DNA from: CAZSHG01 sp964459995
GTDB lineage: Bacteria > UBP14 > UBA6098
Direction: 5' to 3'
DNA length: 64,000 nucleotides
Assembly (NCBI GenBank): GCA_964459995.1
Contig: CAYWOR010000011.1
Location: 26,625 to 90,624 of the forward strand
Part shown: piece by piece, positions 43,108 to 51,142 of the stretch
Numbering within the stretch: position 1 is the stretch's first letter
Layout: each line of letters starts with the position of its first letter
Made by a program: the position numbers and the translations under genes
Notes under the pieces: generated by a model
What the model was told of the DNA's origin: nothing
The model's input: the letters and a program-made list of their open reading frames with translations, nothing else
Database searches by the model: none

Positions 43108-44952
43108 TTAGTTTGAGTGAAGCTTTTCGATACGGCGTGAGGCTGTATTCATCGCTGTTTCGAGGATAGATTGCGCTTCAACTTTGAGTTTTTCGCAGGC
43201 AGATTTCATTTCGTCTATAAAAGCAGTATCTGAAATTTCGCCGAGATTCACAATAACATTCAAGACGCCCCCAATAACGCCGGAATAGGCCATCTGCGCT
43301 CCGACTGCGGCATCGGTAACCGATGCGGCATTTCCTGTTTCCGCAATTTCCGCGGCGAGTTTCATCGCCGACAGCGAATAACGCGCCGTTTCCATTGGCA
43401 CTCGGACAGCCTTTTTCAAACCGTCTTGAATGGTTTCGTTACGGGCTATTTTTTCAGCGTCGGTTTTTTGCGGCATTCGCATCGCCACTAAATAATCGTT
43501 GAAGGCTTGTGTGTCTTCATCAACTGCGGCTACAAGCGATTTTTTAAGCTCCTGGGCTCGAACAGCGAGTTCGACATAGGGAGCGGCTTCATCGCGGCTG
43601 TCTGCTTTCGGGATAGTTAGATTTGCCACCATCGCCGCAAGCGCGGCTCCGAGAGAACCTGCCAAAGCCGCCACAGAACCGCCTCCGGGCGCGGGGGAAT
43701 CGCGCGAGACCTCATCGATAAAATCGACACAGGTTTTCGAAACAAGGGCATCCTTAGGAATTTTCGGCATGCCGATTATTTTCTCCTGCGGGTCAAATCT
43801 GGAGACATCATTGAGACCCATCGAATATATGGCCGCGTCGATGATATCGCTTTCGGGAACTCCGGTTGACTGCTCCTGTCTGTCGAGATAGAATTTTCCA
43901 GCCGTCAGCATCGCCTGATAAGGGACAAGGCCGACAATTTCGCTTCCGGTAACAACCACACCACGTTTTATGGCGAGTTCGCGTGCCTTTTCGAGGACTT
44001 CGTGGGGCGCAGTAATATTGTAATTTGTAAGATTAATCGAAATCTGCGCCCTGCCATATTCCTCGACAAACCAGCCTATCGCTTTTGTTTCCTTGAAGAT
44101 GCCGGGGGATTTAACCGAACGTCCGATGAGATTTTTTCGCGCTGTGCCGTGCTCTGCGAGAAGTTTTTCGATTGAAAAGCCGTGCTCGGTGAGGTAATGT
44201 TCTTCAAGTTTGTCGAAATTGTCGGTGAAGAAATCGCACTCTCCGCAGGGAAGCTTGCCCTCTTGATATTTGAGCAATTCGCCGCGGAAATAGTGTGGTT
44301 CGATGTTTCCACGGCGCACAGAACGCCCCTTCTCGCGAAGCTCGAAAGCGATGTCGTTGGCGTATTTCGCGGATTTTGTATTCAACGTAACATTATATGC
44401 GATAAGGAATTCGCGTGCACCGATAGCGACCGCACCGGTTTTCGGAACGAATTCCGCAGGACCGAAATCCGGAACCATTTCGGGGTCTTTCATTTTCGCG
44501 GGAAGTCCCTCATATTCACCTTTGCGGACGTAGGCTAAATTTCGACGACGAGGATCGGTGGCGGCGTGTTCATACAGGTAAACCGGAATTCCAAGCTCTT
44601 CGCCGACACGCTTGCCAAGACGCTTTGCCAACGTAACACAATCTTCCATAGACACGCCCTCGACCGGCACGAATGGGCAGACATCGGTCGCACCGAAACG
44701 TGGGTGTGCACCCTTATGTTTCGTCATATCGATTAGATCGGATGCCCGTTTTATCGCCCGAAAAGCGGCTTCGACGACGCTATCAGGAGAGCCGACAAAG
44801 GTTACGACTGTGCGGTTTGTGGCGTCACCGGGGTCTATATCTTTAAGTTCGACATCGGGAACATCCTTGATGACCGAGGCTATATCCTCGATAACCTTCA
44901 TATTGCGGCCTTCGGAAAAATTTGGAACACATTCGACAATTCTATTCGGCAT
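43108..44952 (-). CDS. Bifunctional glutamate formimidoyltransferase / formimidotetrahydrofolate cyclodeaminase
   Basis: 614 residues joining the two histidine-degradation activities that move the formimino group to folate and release ammonia. The N-terminal transferase (RIVECVPNFSEGRN, HPRFGATDVCPFVPV, APHEVLEKA) covers ~1-335. Between its two subdomains lies a C-x2-C-x12-H-x4-H zinc-finger-like stretch (CGECDFFTDNFDKLEEHYLT, ~231-252). The C-terminal cyclodeaminase (~405-605) has SPAPGGGSVAALAGSLGAAL. AGGAG precedes the ATG. It sits 56 bp after DUF58; no hutH, hutU or hutI gene is in the window. Confidence 0.93.
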   Translation of the reverse strand: MPNRIVECVPNFSEGRNMKVIEDIASVIKDVPDVELKDIDPGDATNRTVVTFVGSPDSVVEAAFRAIKRASDLIDMTKHKGAHPRFGATDVCPFVPVEGVSMEDCVTLAKRLGKRVGEELGIPVYLYEHAATDPRRRNLAYVRKGEYEGLPAKMKDPEMVPDFGPAEFVPKTGAVAIGAREFLIAYNVTLNTKSAKYANDIAFELREKGRSVRRGNIEPHYFRGELLKYQEGKLPCGECDFFTDNFDKLEEHYLTEHGFSIEKLLAEHGTARKNLIGRSVKSPGIFKETKAIGWFVEEYGRAQISINLTNYNITAPHEVLEKARELAIKRGVVVTGSEIVGLVPYQAMLTAGKFYLDRQEQSTGVPESDIIDAAIYSMGLNDVSRFDPQEKIIGMPKIPKDALVSKTCVDFIDEVSRDSPAPGGGSVAALAGSLGAALAAMVANLTIPKADSRDEAAPYVELAVRAQELKKSLVAAVDEDTQAFNDYLVAMRMPQKTDAEKIARNETIQDGLKKAVRVPMETARYSLSAMKLAAEIAETGNAASVTDAAVGAQMAYSGVIGGVLNVIVNLGEISDTAFIDEMKSACEKLKVEAQSILETAMNTASRRIEKLHSN

Positions 44953-45008
44953 TTATTCTCCTATACATATCTCATTTTTATGATGAAATATTATTGTATT
45001 ATATAAAC

Positions 45009-45920
45009 TTATCCAAGCTTACCCCGCTTATGCAGATAGGCCATCAAAGCAACATCGAAGGATTTCTCGGTGTCGATTAGCTCATAATCTATCTGCGAAT
45101 CCTCCATCTCCATCCGGATAAAATCTATATAGTCGAGAAACCGGCGTTGATAGCGCTCCCGAATCGCCCATGGGCGGGTTTGAACCTTTTCGCCGCTTTC
45201 GAGGTCCTCGAAAATCGTCTCGCCCTTGAAATCGAATTTTATCTCGATGGGATCGACGAGATGGAAAACGATTACCTCGTGCCCCATGTGTCTGAACTGC
45301 TTTATTGCGCTGACTATCGATTCGGGATCGTCATAAAGGTCGGAGATTATCACAACCAAGCCCCTTCGGCCGATTCGCCTCGCAACCTTAAAAAATACCT
45401 CTGCGGCGTTTGTGTCGCCTCCTGCAGAAGCTGTTTCGAGCGTTTTCAGCATCTCGAAGAGGTTTACCCGTGTGCTACTGGGTGGGCGTTCGTCGCGAAT
45501 TTCTGTGTCGAAAACGGTGAGTCCGACCGCATCCTTCTGAAGTTGCATTAGATAGGCGAAACTTGCCGCGAGATATTTGCCATATTCGAGCTTGGAAAGC
45601 CGGTTTTCGGAGGAAAATCCCATGCTCCCCGAGATATCCAACAGTATGTAGGAGCGCAGGTTGGTTTCTTCCTCGAAAACCTTAATATAGTATCTGTCGG
45701 TTTTGGCGTAGGCTTTCCAGTCGATGTTTTTAATTGGGTCACCGGGGTTGTATTGCCGATATTCGGCAAACTCGACGGAAAAACCGTGATAGGGCGATTT
45801 GTGAAGCCCCACGAGAAATCCCTCGACTACAAAGCGCGCCTTCAGCTCCATATTCGCGAGTTTCGCGATTACTTCAGGGCGAAGATATTTACGATAATCT
45901 TTTTTTGTTTCAACTGGCAT
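45009..45920 (-). CDS. DUF58 / VWA-like protein (MoxR partner type)
   Basis: 303 residues. The DUF58 core is GFSVEFAEYRQYNPGDPIKNIDWKAYAKTDRYYIKVFEEE, split here only for clarity into GFSVEFAEYRQY and NIDWKAYAKTDR. A VWA-type fold follows, with the metal site LLDISGSMGFSS. Such proteins pair with MoxR ATPases, whose gene here is ~7 kb away. The start at 45920 (MPVETKKDYRKYLR) lies ~34 nt after the -10 box. The longer frame to 45965 would begin upstream of the promoter. Confidence 0.88.
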   Translation of the reverse strand: MPVETKKDYRKYLRPEVIAKLANMELKARFVVEGFLVGLHKSPYHGFSVEFAEYRQYNPGDPIKNIDWKAYAKTDRYYIKVFEEETNLRSYILLDISGSMGFSSENRLSKLEYGKYLAASFAYLMQLQKDAVGLTVFDTEIRDERPPSSTRVNLFEMLKTLETASAGGDTNAAEVFFKVARRIGRRGLVVIISDLYDDPESIVSAIKQFRHMGHEVIVFHLVDPIEIKFDFKGETIFEDLESGEKVQTRPWAIRERYQRRFLDYIDFIRMEMEDSQIDYELIDTEKSFDVALMAYLHKRGKLG

Positions 45921-45954
45921 AAGATAACGGCAACCTTTGATTGAAGAATACAGT

Positions 45955-45982
45955 ATTATAAACAACCTGCCGAGAATATCAA
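45955..45982 (-). promoter_or_regulatory. Sigma70-like promoter of DUF58-FTCD
   Basis: Minus strand: TTGATA (45977-45982), 16-bp spacer, TATAAT (45955-45960). The start would be near 45948, with a leader of about 28 nt. Confidence 0.65.
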
Positions 45983-46140
45983 GGGATAATCTGTGCGATA
46001 TTGCTGTGATTTTGATTCTAAAATTATGGGAACAAAGTGCGTCGAGACCTCGCGACGAATCGATATAATACCACCTAAGGAACGATGATCGTTCATTTAT
46101 GATAAATTTTAATCAACGAGCATTTCCAGGCAACACACGA

Positions 46141-46163
46141 AAAAAAAAGGGCGACAATCGCCC
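46141..46163 (-). terminator. Intrinsic terminator after the flavin-reductase/rubredoxin gene
   Basis: On the minus strand GGGCGA and TCGCCC (46158-46163 and 46149-46154) form a 6-bp stem with a 3-nt loop, followed by eight T's. Confidence 0.85.
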
Positions 46164-46185
46164 CCTTTACTTGTTTTCGTTGAGA

Positions 46186-46893
46186 TTACATCTCAGAAAA
46201 TTCGTCTTTCGATGCGCCGCAAACGGGGCAAACCCAGTCATCCGGCAGATCTTCGAAGGGTGTTCCCGGCTCGACACCGCTGTCCGGATCGCCGAGATCG
46301 GGGTCGTAGATGTAACCACAGATATCACATACGAATTTGCTCATGTTTCCACCTTTTTTTTGTTGTTGTTCGGTCTCTCCGCCGCGAAATGTAGGGGCGT
46401 TTTTAGAGGCCTTTCCTTTAAGAACATTGTGATAATATTCGTAGGTCATAGGCAAGTCTTCTCCGAGAACTTCAGAGGCAATAATCTCGCCTAAAAAGAT
46501 AGTGTGAGTGCCGGCATCCATCGAGTCGATTACTTTCGCCTCCATAATCGAAACCGAATGTTCGGTCACGACAGGGCATCCGGAGTCGAACTTTTTCCAA
46601 TGGCAGGTGCTCATTTTGTCAATATCGCGCCCGGATTTGAAACCGAAGGTGCCAATGAACATCATATCCGCCGAGGTGTCGAGAACGGAAAGCGAAAAGA
46701 CACCGCTTTTCTGAATAAGTTCATGGGTAAGATTGAGCTTGTTTAGCGCGACAGCGATTCTTGGCGGCTCGGATGTAACCTGAATAGCGGCGTTTGCGAT
46801 TTGGCCATTCGTTCTGTTACTATCGAATGAAGATACGATATAGAGGCCGTAGGAAAAAGCCCACAAAGCCTTTGGATCGATGCTATTGGGCAT
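46186..46893 (-). CDS. Flavin reductase-rubredoxin fusion (high-molecular-weight rubredoxin type)
   Basis: 235 residues. Residues 1-165 are an FMN-binding flavin reductase domain (FSYGLYIVSSFD, AAIQVTSEPPRIAVALNK, DAGTHTIFLGEI). A Gln/Lys-rich linker leads to a complete rubredoxin (184-235) with its four iron cysteines in CDICGYIYDP and CPVCGAS. In Moorella the same fusion (Hrb) passes NAD(P)H electrons to the flavodiiron protein for O2 and NO reduction. It overlaps the end of that gene here by 11 bp. The rubredoxin part has its own internal start signals. Confidence 0.93.
   Translation of the reverse strand: MPNSIDPKALWAFSYGLYIVSSFDSNRTNGQIANAAIQVTSEPPRIAVALNKLNLTHELIQKSGVFSLSVLDTSADMMFIGTFGFKSGRDIDKMSTCHWKKFDSGCPVVTEHSVSIMEAKVIDSMDAGTHTIFLGEIIASEVLGEDLPMTYEYYHNVLKGKASKNAPTFRGGETEQQQKKGGNMSKFVCDICGYIYDPDLGDPDSGVEPGTPFEDLPDDWVCPVCGASKDEFSEM
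46342..46361 (-). promoter_or_regulatory. Internal ribosome-binding site and start codon for free rubredoxin, with A8 run
   Basis: Inside the fusion gene an A8 run (46354-46361) is followed by GGTGG, four nt and ATG (46342-46344). The ATG is exactly the start of a canonical 52-residue rubredoxin. Spacing equals that of proven-looking starts elsewhere in the window. Use of the site is inferred. Confidence 0.5.
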
Positions 46894-48094
46894 TTCCGAC
46901 CACCTTTACAAGCTCGGTTCCAACTTTCGCACCGAAAGCTCTGCATTCGACCAAATCCGCAGTGGTGGGGACATAGCTTATCTTAACCGGTTCGGCAATG
47001 ATTTTCACACCCATATCTTCGAGAATAGCCTGAAGATGTGCAGTCGCTTCGCCGCTCCATCCATAGGATCCGAAAACCGCGCCGATGAGATTCTTCGGCT
47101 TGAGACCTTTCGCGTAGGTTAACACATCCGCGAGTGTCGGAAAAATCGCTTGGTTCAAAGTCGGTGACCCCACGACCAGTGCGCCGGCGAAGAGCAGTTG
47201 CATCATCACCTCGCTCCGGGGTGTCGATCGCACATTGATAACTTTGGCCTCGACACCGGTTTCCGCGATGCCGTCGGCGATGGCGCGCGCCATTTTCTCG
47301 GTGCTTCCCCACATCGTGTCGTAGAGCACAACCGCCTTGCGTGTTGGTTTCTGCTCGATATAGGCATTATACCATTCGAGGATGATGGCGATATCTTTAC
47401 TGCGCCATATCGGGCCGTGATCTGGGCAGAGAAGTTCAATTTCGAGTCCCATCTCGCCGACTTTCTTGATTGTGTTCTTAACCATCGGCGAGTAGGGCAG
47501 GACGATGTTCGCATAATAGGTGTCCGATTCGCGGCGCATGATGTCCAGTGGAATTTCATCGGCGTAACGTTCGGATGTCGCGAGATGCATTCCGAAGGCG
47601 TCCTGCGAGAAAAGAAGTTTCTCCTCTGGAATATAGGTAAACATACTGTCAGGCCAATGAATCATTCGAGTTTCGAGGAATTTCAGTGTGAGATCACCAA
47701 GTTTCAGCTCTTCGCCGCTTTCGATCTCGTCAACCTCGACACCAAAATGCTCGAACAACGCTTTTCTTCCCATTTTCGACGCGAGGACCTTCTCTGGAGC
47801 GACCGTAGCGATAATCTCCGGCAGGCTTCCGGAATGGTCCATCTCGGAATGGTTCGAGACGATGTAGTCTATTTTTCGTGGGTCAATAATAGAGCTAATC
47901 CGCGATAGAAGCTCATCCATGAAGGGGCGTTTCACTGTGTCGATTAGGGTAATCTTTTCATCGATGATGAGGAAAGCGTTGTAAGTTGTGCCTCTGGGGG
48001 TCGCGTAGCCGTGAAAATCGCGTATCGCCCAATCGATCGCTCCGACCCAATAGACTTTATCCGTTATCCTGACAGCTTTAAATACATTCTCCAT
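46883..48094 (-). CDS. Flavodiiron protein (rubredoxin:oxygen/nitric oxide oxidoreductase, FprA type)
   Basis: 403 residues. The N-terminal metallo-beta-lactamase domain has the diiron ligands NHSEMDH, then MIHWPD, FSQDAFGMH and LCPDHGPIW. The C-terminal flavodoxin domain (~250-400) starts AVVLYDTMWGSTEKMARAI. It reduces O2 to water or NO to N2O using rubredoxin, here encoded by the overlapping downstream gene. The ATG at 48094 has GGAG 6 nt upstream; the in-frame ATG at 48106 (four more residues) has none and is the alternative. Confidence 0.95.
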   Translation of the reverse strand: MENVFKAVRITDKVYWVGAIDWAIRDFHGYATPRGTTYNAFLIIDEKITLIDTVKRPFMDELLSRISSIIDPRKIDYIVSNHSEMDHSGSLPEIIATVAPEKVLASKMGRKALFEHFGVEVDEIESGEELKLGDLTLKFLETRMIHWPDSMFTYIPEEKLLFSQDAFGMHLATSERYADEIPLDIMRRESDTYYANIVLPYSPMVKNTIKKVGEMGLEIELLCPDHGPIWRSKDIAIILEWYNAYIEQKPTRKAVVLYDTMWGSTEKMARAIADGIAETGVEAKVINVRSTPRSEVMMQLLFAGALVVGSPTLNQAIFPTLADVLTYAKGLKPKNLIGAVFGSYGWSGEATAHLQAILEDMGVKIIAEPVKISYVPTTADLVECRAFGAKVGTELVKVVGNAQ

Positions 48095-48133
48095 GTTCAG
48101 CTCCATCGATTCATTTGATATTCTAACTATTTA

Positions 48134-48161
48134 AATATAATCAAAGCTTAGGATATTTCAA
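48134..48161 (-). promoter_or_regulatory. Sigma70-like promoter of the flavodiiron operon
   Basis: Minus strand: TTGAAA (48156-48161), 16-bp spacer, TATATT (48134-48139), in the divergent gap with the oxidoreductase operon. Confidence 0.6.
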
Positions 48162-48236
48162 GAGCAGACTCACACGGCACAGAAGGCTTGAAAATAAGAT
48201 TTCGGCTTGTTTTTTGCATCCTTTTATAGAAACGGC

Positions 48237-48265
48237 TTGAAATAGCTCCGCCCATACCTTATAAT
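48237..48265 (+). promoter_or_regulatory. Sigma70-like promoter of the 2-oxoacid oxidoreductase operon
   Basis: TTGAAA (48237-48242), 17-bp spacer, TATAAT (48260-48265). The leader would be about 42 nt. Both promoters of this 219-bp divergent gap are thus visible. Confidence 0.7.
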
Positions 48266-48313
48266 ATATCACTTTGCTTATGTTGAGATTTAAGCTAAAA
48301 TATGGAGGTTATC

Positions 48314-48538
48314 ATGCCTAAGATGGTCGTTCAGACAGATCATTGCAAAGGGTGCAAGCTCTGCGTGAACTCGTGCCCCGTCCAATGTATCGAAATCGAT
48401 AATGATACATTGAACATGCTGGGATACCATCCCGCGAAGTATAAAGGCGAAGGTTGCACGGGCTGTGGAATCTGTTTCTACACTTGCCCGGAGCCATTCG
48501 CAATCATCGTTTATAAGAAGGGCGAGGAGGCGGCATAA
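48314..48538 (+). CDS. 2-oxoacid:ferredoxin oxidoreductase, delta (2x[4Fe-4S]) subunit
   Basis: 74 residues. Two four-cysteine clusters are visible: CKGCKLCVNSCPVQCIEI and CTGCGICFYTCPEP, as in the small ferredoxin subunit that carries electrons out of the enzyme. GGAGG lies 5 nt before ATG 48314; the in-frame ATG at 48302 lacks a site. The stop overlaps the alpha gene (TAATG). Confidence 0.92.
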   Translation: MPKMVVQTDHCKGCKLCVNSCPVQCIEIDNDTLNMLGYHPAKYKGEGCTGCGICFYTCPEPFAIIVYKKGEEAA

Positions 48539-49596
48539 TGTCGAAAGAATTCATCAAAGGTAACGAAGCAATCGTTAAGGGCGCTCTTTTAGCGGGTGCG
48601 AGATGTTATTTCGGCTATCCAATTACGCCTGCGAGCGAGATAGCTCATGCCTCGGCGGCTTTCTTTCCAATTCTCGGGAGGGCTTTTCTTCAGGCGGAGA
48701 GCGAGATCGCCTCGATTCAGATGTGCTATGGCGCCGGCGGAACAGGCGCGCGCGTTATGACAGCCTCCAGCGGCCCGGGAATCAGCCTCAAGCTCGAGGG
48801 CATCAGCTATTCAGCCGGCTCGGAGGTCCCCATGGTTATAGCCGATATCATGCGCGGCGGCCCCGGACTTGGGAATATCGCCCCTGAGCAGAGCGACTAC
48901 AATCAGGTGGTCAAAGGCGGCGGGCATGGCAATTACAAAGTTATTGTTCTCGCACCGAACTGCGCGCAGGAAATGTGCGACCTCACAATGCTCGCCTTCG
49001 ATCTCGCGGATAAATACCGCACACCGGTGTTCATTCTCGTCGATGGCTTCATCGGCCAGATGATGGAGCCGGTCGAATTCCCCGACCCGGTCGATGTCGA
49101 TGAAAGCAAAAAGGCCGATTGGGCGATTATGGGCAACGCGGAAACGAAACGCAATCTCATCAACTCGATTTACCTCGAACCGGAAGAGCTTGAAGAGCAC
49201 AATCAGAAACTTCAGCGTAAATATGCCGAAATCGAAAAGAACGAGGTCAGGTTCGAAGAATATTTAATCGAGGATGCTGAAATCGTTGTTACAGGTTACG
49301 GCATCATCAGCAGGGTGCTTAAAAGTGCTACCGACACATGCCGCAAAGATGGAATCAAGGTCGGTTTGCTTCGACCGAAGACCCTTTTCCCCTTCCCGAA
49401 ACAAAAATATGCGGAGTTAGGCAAAAAAGCAAAGCACATCCTCGTTTCCGAGCTAAGCAACGGCCAGATGATCGACGATGTCAGATTGAGTGTCGGATGC
49501 GGCGGCGCGGATATTTCGTTCTACAATAGAATGGGCGGCGTCGTTCCAACTGTCGATGAGTTAGTCGATGCAATCAAAAAGATCGCTAAGGGATAG
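48538..49596 (+). CDS. vorB: 2-oxoacid:ferredoxin oxidoreductase, alpha subunit (VorB/KorA-like)
   Basis: 352 residues, the same length as VorB-type alpha subunits. Signatures are KGNEAIVKGALLAGARCYFG, FGYPITPASEIAH, FLQAESEIASIQMCYGAGG, MRGGPGLGNIAPEQSDYNQV and KGGGHGNYKVIVLAP. With the delta and beta-gamma subunits it oxidises branched-chain 2-oxoacids or 2-oxoglutarate to acyl-CoA and reduced ferredoxin. The exact substrate cannot be fixed from the sequence. Confidence 0.9.
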   Translation: MSKEFIKGNEAIVKGALLAGARCYFGYPITPASEIAHASAAFFPILGRAFLQAESEIASIQMCYGAGGTGARVMTASSGPGISLKLEGISYSAGSEVPMVIADIMRGGPGLGNIAPEQSDYNQVVKGGGHGNYKVIVLAPNCAQEMCDLTMLAFDLADKYRTPVFILVDGFIGQMMEPVEFPDPVDVDESKKADWAIMGNAETKRNLINSIYLEPEELEEHNQKLQRKYAEIEKNEVRFEEYLIEDAEIVVTGYGIISRVLKSATDTCRKDGIKVGLLRPKTLFPFPKQKYAELGKKAKHILVSELSNGQMIDDVRLSVGCGGADISFYNRMGGVVPTVDELVDAIKKIAKG

Positions 49597-49606
49597 GTGA
49601 GATAAA

Positions 49607-51031
49607 ATGGCAAAAGATATATTAAAAAGCCCTGCCGGATTTCTGGAGACATTCCACTACAAACCCGGCGCGGACAAATGGAACACCCACTATTGCCCCG
49701 GATGCGGGCACGGCATAATTCATAAGCTTATCGCAGAGGCGTTGGAAGATTTCGGCGTCACGGATAGGACTATCATGGTTTCGCCGGTAGGATGCTCGGT
49801 TTTCGTGTATTACTATTTCGCGACAGGCAACATTCAGGTTGCACATGGCAGAGCGCCAGCGGTTGCGACAGGTCTCAAACGCGCTAATCCGGATAGTATC
49901 GTTATAAGCTATCAGGGCGACGGCGACCTCGCGGCAATCGGCGGAAATAATATCCTTCAGGCGGCAAACCGCGGCGAGAACATCACCGTTTTCTTTGTCA
50001 ACAACGCAATTTACGGTATGACCGGCGGCCAGATGGCGCCCACAACACTTATTGGACAAAAAACAATGACTTCGCCCTACGGCCGTTCGGCTCGGAACGA
50101 AGGTTACCCAATGAAAATCTCCGAGCTTCTCTCGACGCTCGAGGGAACTACCTTCATCGAACGCACCTCGGTGCACGATTCGAAGCATATTGCAAAGGCG
50201 CGTAAAGCAATCCGCAAGGCTATTCAGTGCCAAATCGACGGCAAGGGGTTCAGTCTTGTCGAGATTCTTTCGATGTGCCCTAGCGGATGGAAAGCCTCCC
50301 CGGAAGACGGTCCGAAATGGATCGAAGAATATATGCTGAATTATTTCAAGCCCGGAAATTACAAGGACCTCACCGAAGAGCGCGAGGGCTATCATCCACA
50401 GAAGGTCGAGCTTACCAAAGAGGAAATCAAGGAGAAGCTCGGTCTCAAGGTGGAGCGACTTTTCCGCACGAAGAGTATGAACGATGTGCCGGAGAAATAT
50501 AGGAACCCGCAGTTTAAAATCGCTGGATTCGGTGGGCAGGGGATACTGCTGTTGGGTCAGGTTCTTGCAGAAGCCGGTATGCGCCATAATTGGAATGTCA
50601 GCTGGATTCCGAGCTATGGCCCCGAAATGCGCGGTGGAACGGCTAACTGCCAAGTTCATATCAAAGAGGGCGAAATCGGAGCTCCGGTTGTCGATTACCC
50701 GACTATTCTGGTTGCTTTCAACAAACCCTCCTTGGAAAAATTCGAATCGACGGTCAAACCGGGCGGAGTAATTTTTTATAATACCTCGATGATCGACAAA
50801 AAGCCTCAGCGCAATGATGTCGAGGCTATCGGCATACCCTTCAGCGACATCGCCGACGAAATGGGCAACCTTCGAATTGCCAATATGGTCGCTTTTGGCG
50901 CAATCGCCGCTAAAACCGGATTGTTCGACAAGGATGTCGTCATCGACGCTCTTGGTGAAGCGATAAAGCATAAGAAGGTAATCCCTCTAAATATCGCGGC
51001 TATCGAGCGCGGAATGGCTGAAATTAAGTAG
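49607..51031 (+). CDS. 2-oxoacid:ferredoxin oxidoreductase, fused beta and gamma subunits
   Basis: 474 residues. Residues ~1-290 are the thiamine-pyrophosphate beta subunit (HYCPGCGHGIIHKLIAEAL, SYQGDGDLAAIGGNN, NNAIYGMTGGQMAPTT). Residues ~302-474 are the gamma subunit (KIAGFGGQGILLLGQVLAEA, GPEMRGGTANCQVHI). In most bacteria these are separate genes; here one frame joins them by a short linker (~residues 268-300) with no internal stop. AGGTGAG precedes the ATG. A strong terminator follows 20 bp after the stop. Confidence 0.92.
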   Translation: MAKDILKSPAGFLETFHYKPGADKWNTHYCPGCGHGIIHKLIAEALEDFGVTDRTIMVSPVGCSVFVYYYFATGNIQVAHGRAPAVATGLKRANPDSIVISYQGDGDLAAIGGNNILQAANRGENITVFFVNNAIYGMTGGQMAPTTLIGQKTMTSPYGRSARNEGYPMKISELLSTLEGTTFIERTSVHDSKHIAKARKAIRKAIQCQIDGKGFSLVEILSMCPSGWKASPEDGPKWIEEYMLNYFKPGNYKDLTEEREGYHPQKVELTKEEIKEKLGLKVERLFRTKSMNDVPEKYRNPQFKIAGFGGQGILLLGQVLAEAGMRHNWNVSWIPSYGPEMRGGTANCQVHIKEGEIGAPVVDYPTILVAFNKPSLEKFESTVKPGGVIFYNTSMIDKKPQRNDVEAIGIPFSDIADEMGNLRIANMVAFGAIAAKTGLFDKDVVIDALGEAIKHKKVIPLNIAAIERGMAEIK

Positions 51032-51051
51032 GGATAAGCATTTCGCAGAGC

Positions 51052-51082
51052 AAAACCGTCCTCTTACGAGGGCGGTTTTTTT
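51052..51082 (+). terminator. Intrinsic terminator of the 2-oxoacid oxidoreductase operon
   Basis: AACCGTCCTC pairs with GAGGGCGGTT around a 4-nt TTAC loop, with one T-G pair, followed by a T7 run (51076-51082). Confidence 0.9.
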
Positions 51083-51093
51083 ATTATTAATAA

Positions 51094-51123
51094 AAAACCC
51101 TCCCCGAAATCGAGGAGGGTTTT
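51094..51123 (-). terminator. Intrinsic terminator of the 51-64 kb surface-protein operon
   Basis: AAACCCTCC (51095-51103) and GGAGGGTTT (51114-51122) form a 9-bp stem; on the minus strand it runs into T's. It lies 20 bp after the stop of the 1463-aa protein gene. Confidence 0.8.
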
Positions 51124-51142
51124 GTTTCCTATCGAGTCCGCC

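Noticed and set aside
46081..46093. Palindrome AACGATGATCGTT as an operator
   Set aside because: It is short, isolated and not near a visible promoter, so it is not supported beyond chance.
49622..50971. Open frame of 449 codons on the minus strand opposite the beta-gamma subunit gene
   Set aside because: It has no recognisable domain or ribosome-binding site and lies entirely opposite a clear conserved enzyme; codon structure of the plus strand explains it.
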